From Mesorhizobium carmichaelinearum (GTDB lineage Bacteria; Pseudomonadota; Alphaproteobacteria; Rhizobiales; Rhizobiaceae), in assembly GCF_900199455.1 (NCBI RefSeq), contig NZ_FZQR01000013.1, positions 159,280 to 223,279 on the forward strand: a stretch of 64,000 nucleotides of DNA. The letters run 5' to 3'. This document shows, one piece after another, positions 62,086 to 64,000 of this stretch. The translations under genes were made by a program, and so were the position numbers. How positions within the stretch are numbered: position 1 is the first letter of the stretch; each line of letters opens with the position of its first letter. The notes under the pieces are model-generated. The model saw only the letters and a program-made list of their open reading frames with translations, had not been told where the DNA came from and searched no databases.

Positions 62086-63618
62086 TCAAAGCCCGAGTTT
62101 GGCGGCAAGGCCGATGCGCTGCAGCTTGCCGGTCGCGCCCTTGGGGATCTCGTCCAGGATCAGCACCTTGCGCGGCACCTTGAAGTCGGCGAGCCGCGTC
62201 GCGGCGTGAGCGCGGATGTCGCTTTCGCTGGCGCTCATGCCTTCGCGCAGCACCACGGCCGCCGCCACCTCCTCGCCGAGCTTGTCATGCGGCATGGCGA
62301 AGGTGACCACCTGCGCCACCGCCGGATGGTCCATCAGCACGTCATCGACCTCGAGCGGCGAGATCTTTTCGCCGCCGCGGTTGATGATCTCCTTGAGCCG
62401 GCCGGTGACCCTGAGGTAGCCATCCTCGTCGAGCACGCCCTGGTCGCCGGTGTGGAACCAGCCATGCGCGAAGGCCGTGGCGTTGGCGTCCGGGTTCTTC
62501 TCATAGCCTGCCGTGACATTGGGTCCGCGAATGACGATCTCGCCGGTCTCGCCGGCTGTGAGCAATCGCCCGTCCGGCGCCATGACAGCCACCTCTGGGC
62601 CGGCGGAGGCGCCGACACTGCCTGGCTTGCGCAGGCCCGGCGGCAGCCGGTTCGACGCCATCTGATGGGCGGCCTCGGTCATCCCATAGGATTCGATCAC
62701 CGGACAGCCGAAGGTTTTCTCCAGTTCGCCCATCACTTGCGCCGGCAGCGATGCCGAGGACGAGCGGATGAAGCGCAGGCGCGCTGCCGACAACACCTCT
62801 TCATTGCGCGCCGCCCGGGGCAGGATCGCCTGGTGCATGGTCGGCACCGCCGTGTACCAGCTCGGCCTGGCGTCGCTCAGCCACTGGAAGAAGCGCAGCG
62901 CGTTGAAGCCTGGGGTGCAGTAGATGCTGCCGCCCGCCGCCAGCGACGACAGCACCGCCGCGATCAGGCCATGGATGTGGAACAGCGGCATGATGTTGAG
63001 GCAGCGGTCATCGGCGCTGAGGCCGAGTGTCGCGCCGATATGGCGGGCGGAGGCGGCGATGTTGGCATGGCTGAGCGGCACCAGCTTTGGCCGCGATGTC
63101 GTGCCCGATGTGTGCAGCAAAAGCGCAATGTCGCCATCCCCTGCCATGTCGGGCGCCGCTTGTGGGCCAACCGCCGCACCTTCGATGGTGAAGTTGCCGG
63201 CAGGTGCATCGGGCTGCACGATGAGCCGCAGCACGCCGATGCCCAGCCGCTCGGCCACCGCAACCGCCGGGCCAGTCTCGTTCTCCGCGACAAGGATCGC
63301 CTTGGCGCCGATGTCGGTGAGATAAAAATCGAGCTCGTCCGCCCGATAGGCAGGATTGAGCGGTGCCGTCGAGGCAGTTGCCGCCACCGCGACGAAGCTT
63401 GTCGCCATCTCCGGCCCGTTCGGCAGCACGATCGCCACCCGGTCGCCGCGGCCGATGCCCAGCGCATGCAGTTGTTTTGCCGTGGCCGCGATCAGGTTGC
63501 GCAGCCCGCCATGGGTCAGCGTCGCCCTGTCGGGCGCCAGGATCGCCGGCGTGTCATCGGCACCGGCGGCGAGATGGCGGGAGAGGTCGGGGTGGGTTTC
63601 AGTCTGGGTCATGGTCAC
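62086..63618 (-). CDS. Acyl-CoA synthetase, oxalyl-CoA synthetase (AAE3/Pcs60)-like
   Basis: ATP-dependent acid-CoA ligase of the ANL superfamily, 510 residues. P-loop LLHTSGTTSRPKLVPLSHANIA is near residue 168, then PLFHIHGL, SWYTAVPTMHQAIL, LRFIRSSSASLPA and SYGMTEAAHQMASNRLPPG. The hinge region RLKEIINRGGEKISPLEV and terminal Lys in PKGATGKLQRI are present. The WYTAVPT, RFIRS-SASL and AHxMxSN strings follow plant AAE3 and yeast Pcs60, which activate oxalate, better than long-chain ligases. Substrate oxalate is inference; no oxalyl-CoA decarboxylase is in the window. Confidence 0.82.
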   Translation of the reverse strand: MTMTQTETHPDLSRHLAAGADDTPAILAPDRATLTHGGLRNLIAATAKQLHALGIGRGDRVAIVLPNGPEMATSFVAVAATASTAPLNPAYRADELDFYLTDIGAKAILVAENETGPAVAVAERLGIGVLRLIVQPDAPAGNFTIEGAAVGPQAAPDMAGDGDIALLLHTSGTTSRPKLVPLSHANIAASARHIGATLGLSADDRCLNIMPLFHIHGLIAAVLSSLAAGGSIYCTPGFNALRFFQWLSDARPSWYTAVPTMHQAILPRAARNEEVLSAARLRFIRSSSASLPAQVMGELEKTFGCPVIESYGMTEAAHQMASNRLPPGLRKPGSVGASAGPEVAVMAPDGRLLTAGETGEIVIRGPNVTAGYEKNPDANATAFAHGWFHTGDQGVLDEDGYLRVTGRLKEIINRGGEKISPLEVDDVLMDHPAVAQVVTFAMPHDKLGEEVAAAVVLREGMSASESDIRAHAATRLADFKVPRKVLILDEIPKGATGKLQRIGLAAKLGL

Positions 63619-63722
63619 CGACTATGTTTCAAACGACTGCTTCTAGAAAGCCCAGGGATGATTCCGACCCCGGACAATTATCGACGTCGGCGCTGCCCCC
63701 TCTCCGTCTCGGCTTCGCCGAG

Positions 63723-63824
63723 CCACCTCTCCCCCACTTTGTGGGGGCGAGGAACCCAAGCTTTTCAAGGCCGCGACTTCGGCGGTTAGCGTTTCCTCGC
63801 CCCCATGAAATGGGGGAGAGGTGG
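63723..63824. repeat. Hairpin-type intergenic repeat
   Basis: Arms CCACCTCTCCCCCA... (from 63723) and ...TGGGGGAGAGGTGG (to 63824) are inverted, with internal C5/G5 stems, around an A/T-richer loop. Same class as the repeats near 5370, 7681 and 39963. The rest of 63619-63868 shows no gene. Confidence 0.6.
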
Positions 63825-63908
63825 CCGCGATGTCCGAACCGGATAGATAGGTAACAGAATGGACCGATAGCATGGGTGACAGTTTTCTTGTCCGCCGGAG
63901 GACCGGCG

Positions 63909-64000
63909 ATGGTTTGGCGAGAGACTGGCATCATGGACGAGCGGCTACGGTTTGTTGTGGACTGCCTTGCGGGTGAGGAGACGATGAGTGCGCTTTGTGC
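63909..64000 (+). CDS. IS481-family transposase, N-terminus (partial, runs off the window)
   Basis: About 30 codons are visible: MVWRETGIMDERLRFVVDCLAGEE, then TMSALC. This matches the characteristic start of IS481-type transposases just before their helix-turn-helix (LC..FGISR). The element's left end is probably at about 63870-63890, in the sequence around GGGTGACAG, but the terminal repeat cannot be verified without the other end. Confidence 0.7.
   Translation, partial: MVWRETGIMDERLRFVVDCLAGEETMSALC

Noticed and set aside
62206..63789. A 527-codon plus-strand open frame over the acyl-CoA synthetase
   Set aside because: Antisense shadow; the minus strand carries a full ANL ligase.

Overview
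The window is high-GC, densely packed chromosomal DNA of a Rhizobiales alphaproteobacterium, most likely Mesorhizobium or a close relative. The reasons are the codon bias, the many ABC importers and catabolic operons, the rhizobial hairpin-type intergenic repeats, and an IS481-type transposase start at the right edge. No rRNA, tRNA or CRISPR array was seen. The genus is inference.

Layout. 1-7.7 kb: an amino-sugar (probably N-acetylmuramate/GlcNAc) uptake cluster. A BadF-family sugar kinase (cut by the window edge) diverges from murQ, a sugar ABC importer, a Gfo/Idh/MocA oxidoreductase and the transport ATPase. 7.8-9.4 kb: an FAH hydrolase and an SDR dehydrogenase matching the last two steps of non-phosphorylative L-fucose/L-rhamnose breakdown. 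9.7-13.2 kb: a two-domain ALDH16-like dehydrogenase and deoxyribose-phosphate aldolase. 13.3-17.7 kb: an RND efflux pump and its adaptor. 18.2-25.4 kb: ferredoxin-NADP reductase, hydantoinase/oxoprolinase A and B, a small CPCC-like protein, an orphan amino-acid binding protein and a GcvT-like protein. 25.7-28.3 kb: methionine importer metQ-metN-metI.

28.6-38.2 kb: two divergent units. One holds an aldehyde dehydrogenase and an APC permease. The other holds an IclR regulator, a Tm-1-like ATP-binding protein, a HAD hydrolase, an omega-aminotransferase, a PLP phospho-lyase-like class III enzyme and an APH-family kinase. Together they could import an amino alcohol such as ethanolamine or hydroxylysine, phosphorylate it, eliminate phosphate and ammonia, and oxidise the aldehyde. 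38.2-47.0 kb: the 4-hydroxyphenylacetate (homoprotocatechuate meta-cleavage) regulon hpaFEDGH, hpaR, hpaBC and hpaA. It has clear operator-like palindromes and no hpaI aldolase in view. 47.2-53.0 kb: a three-gene surface-glycan operon that includes a 1,188-residue WbsX+GT4+GT2 protein.

53.1-61.1 kb: a mosaic accessory stretch. It holds two remnants of a dipeptide-type ABC ATPase about 3.8 kb apart, an aldo/keto reductase, a DUF1311/LprI-like protein, a GGDEF-EAL protein, and then a visibly AT-richer island. The island carries a thymidylate-synthase-like enzyme with the dCMP-type Asn-to-Asp change, a partner resembling the alpha-glutamyl/putrescinyl thymine pyrophosphorylase clade 3 family, and a convergent HigB/ImmA-type toxin-antitoxin pair. 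Its right edge coincides with a 35-bp sequence at the 3' end of a panE-like gene; the same sequence occurs 6.1 kb to the left, like an attachment-site duplication. The TS-like/pyrophosphorylase-like pair is the best candidate here for an undescribed system, possibly a chromosomal base- or nucleotide-modification cassette. 61.1-64 kb: a ketopantoate-reductase-like enzyme, an oxalyl-CoA-synthetase-like ligase, a hairpin repeat and the start of an IS481-type element.
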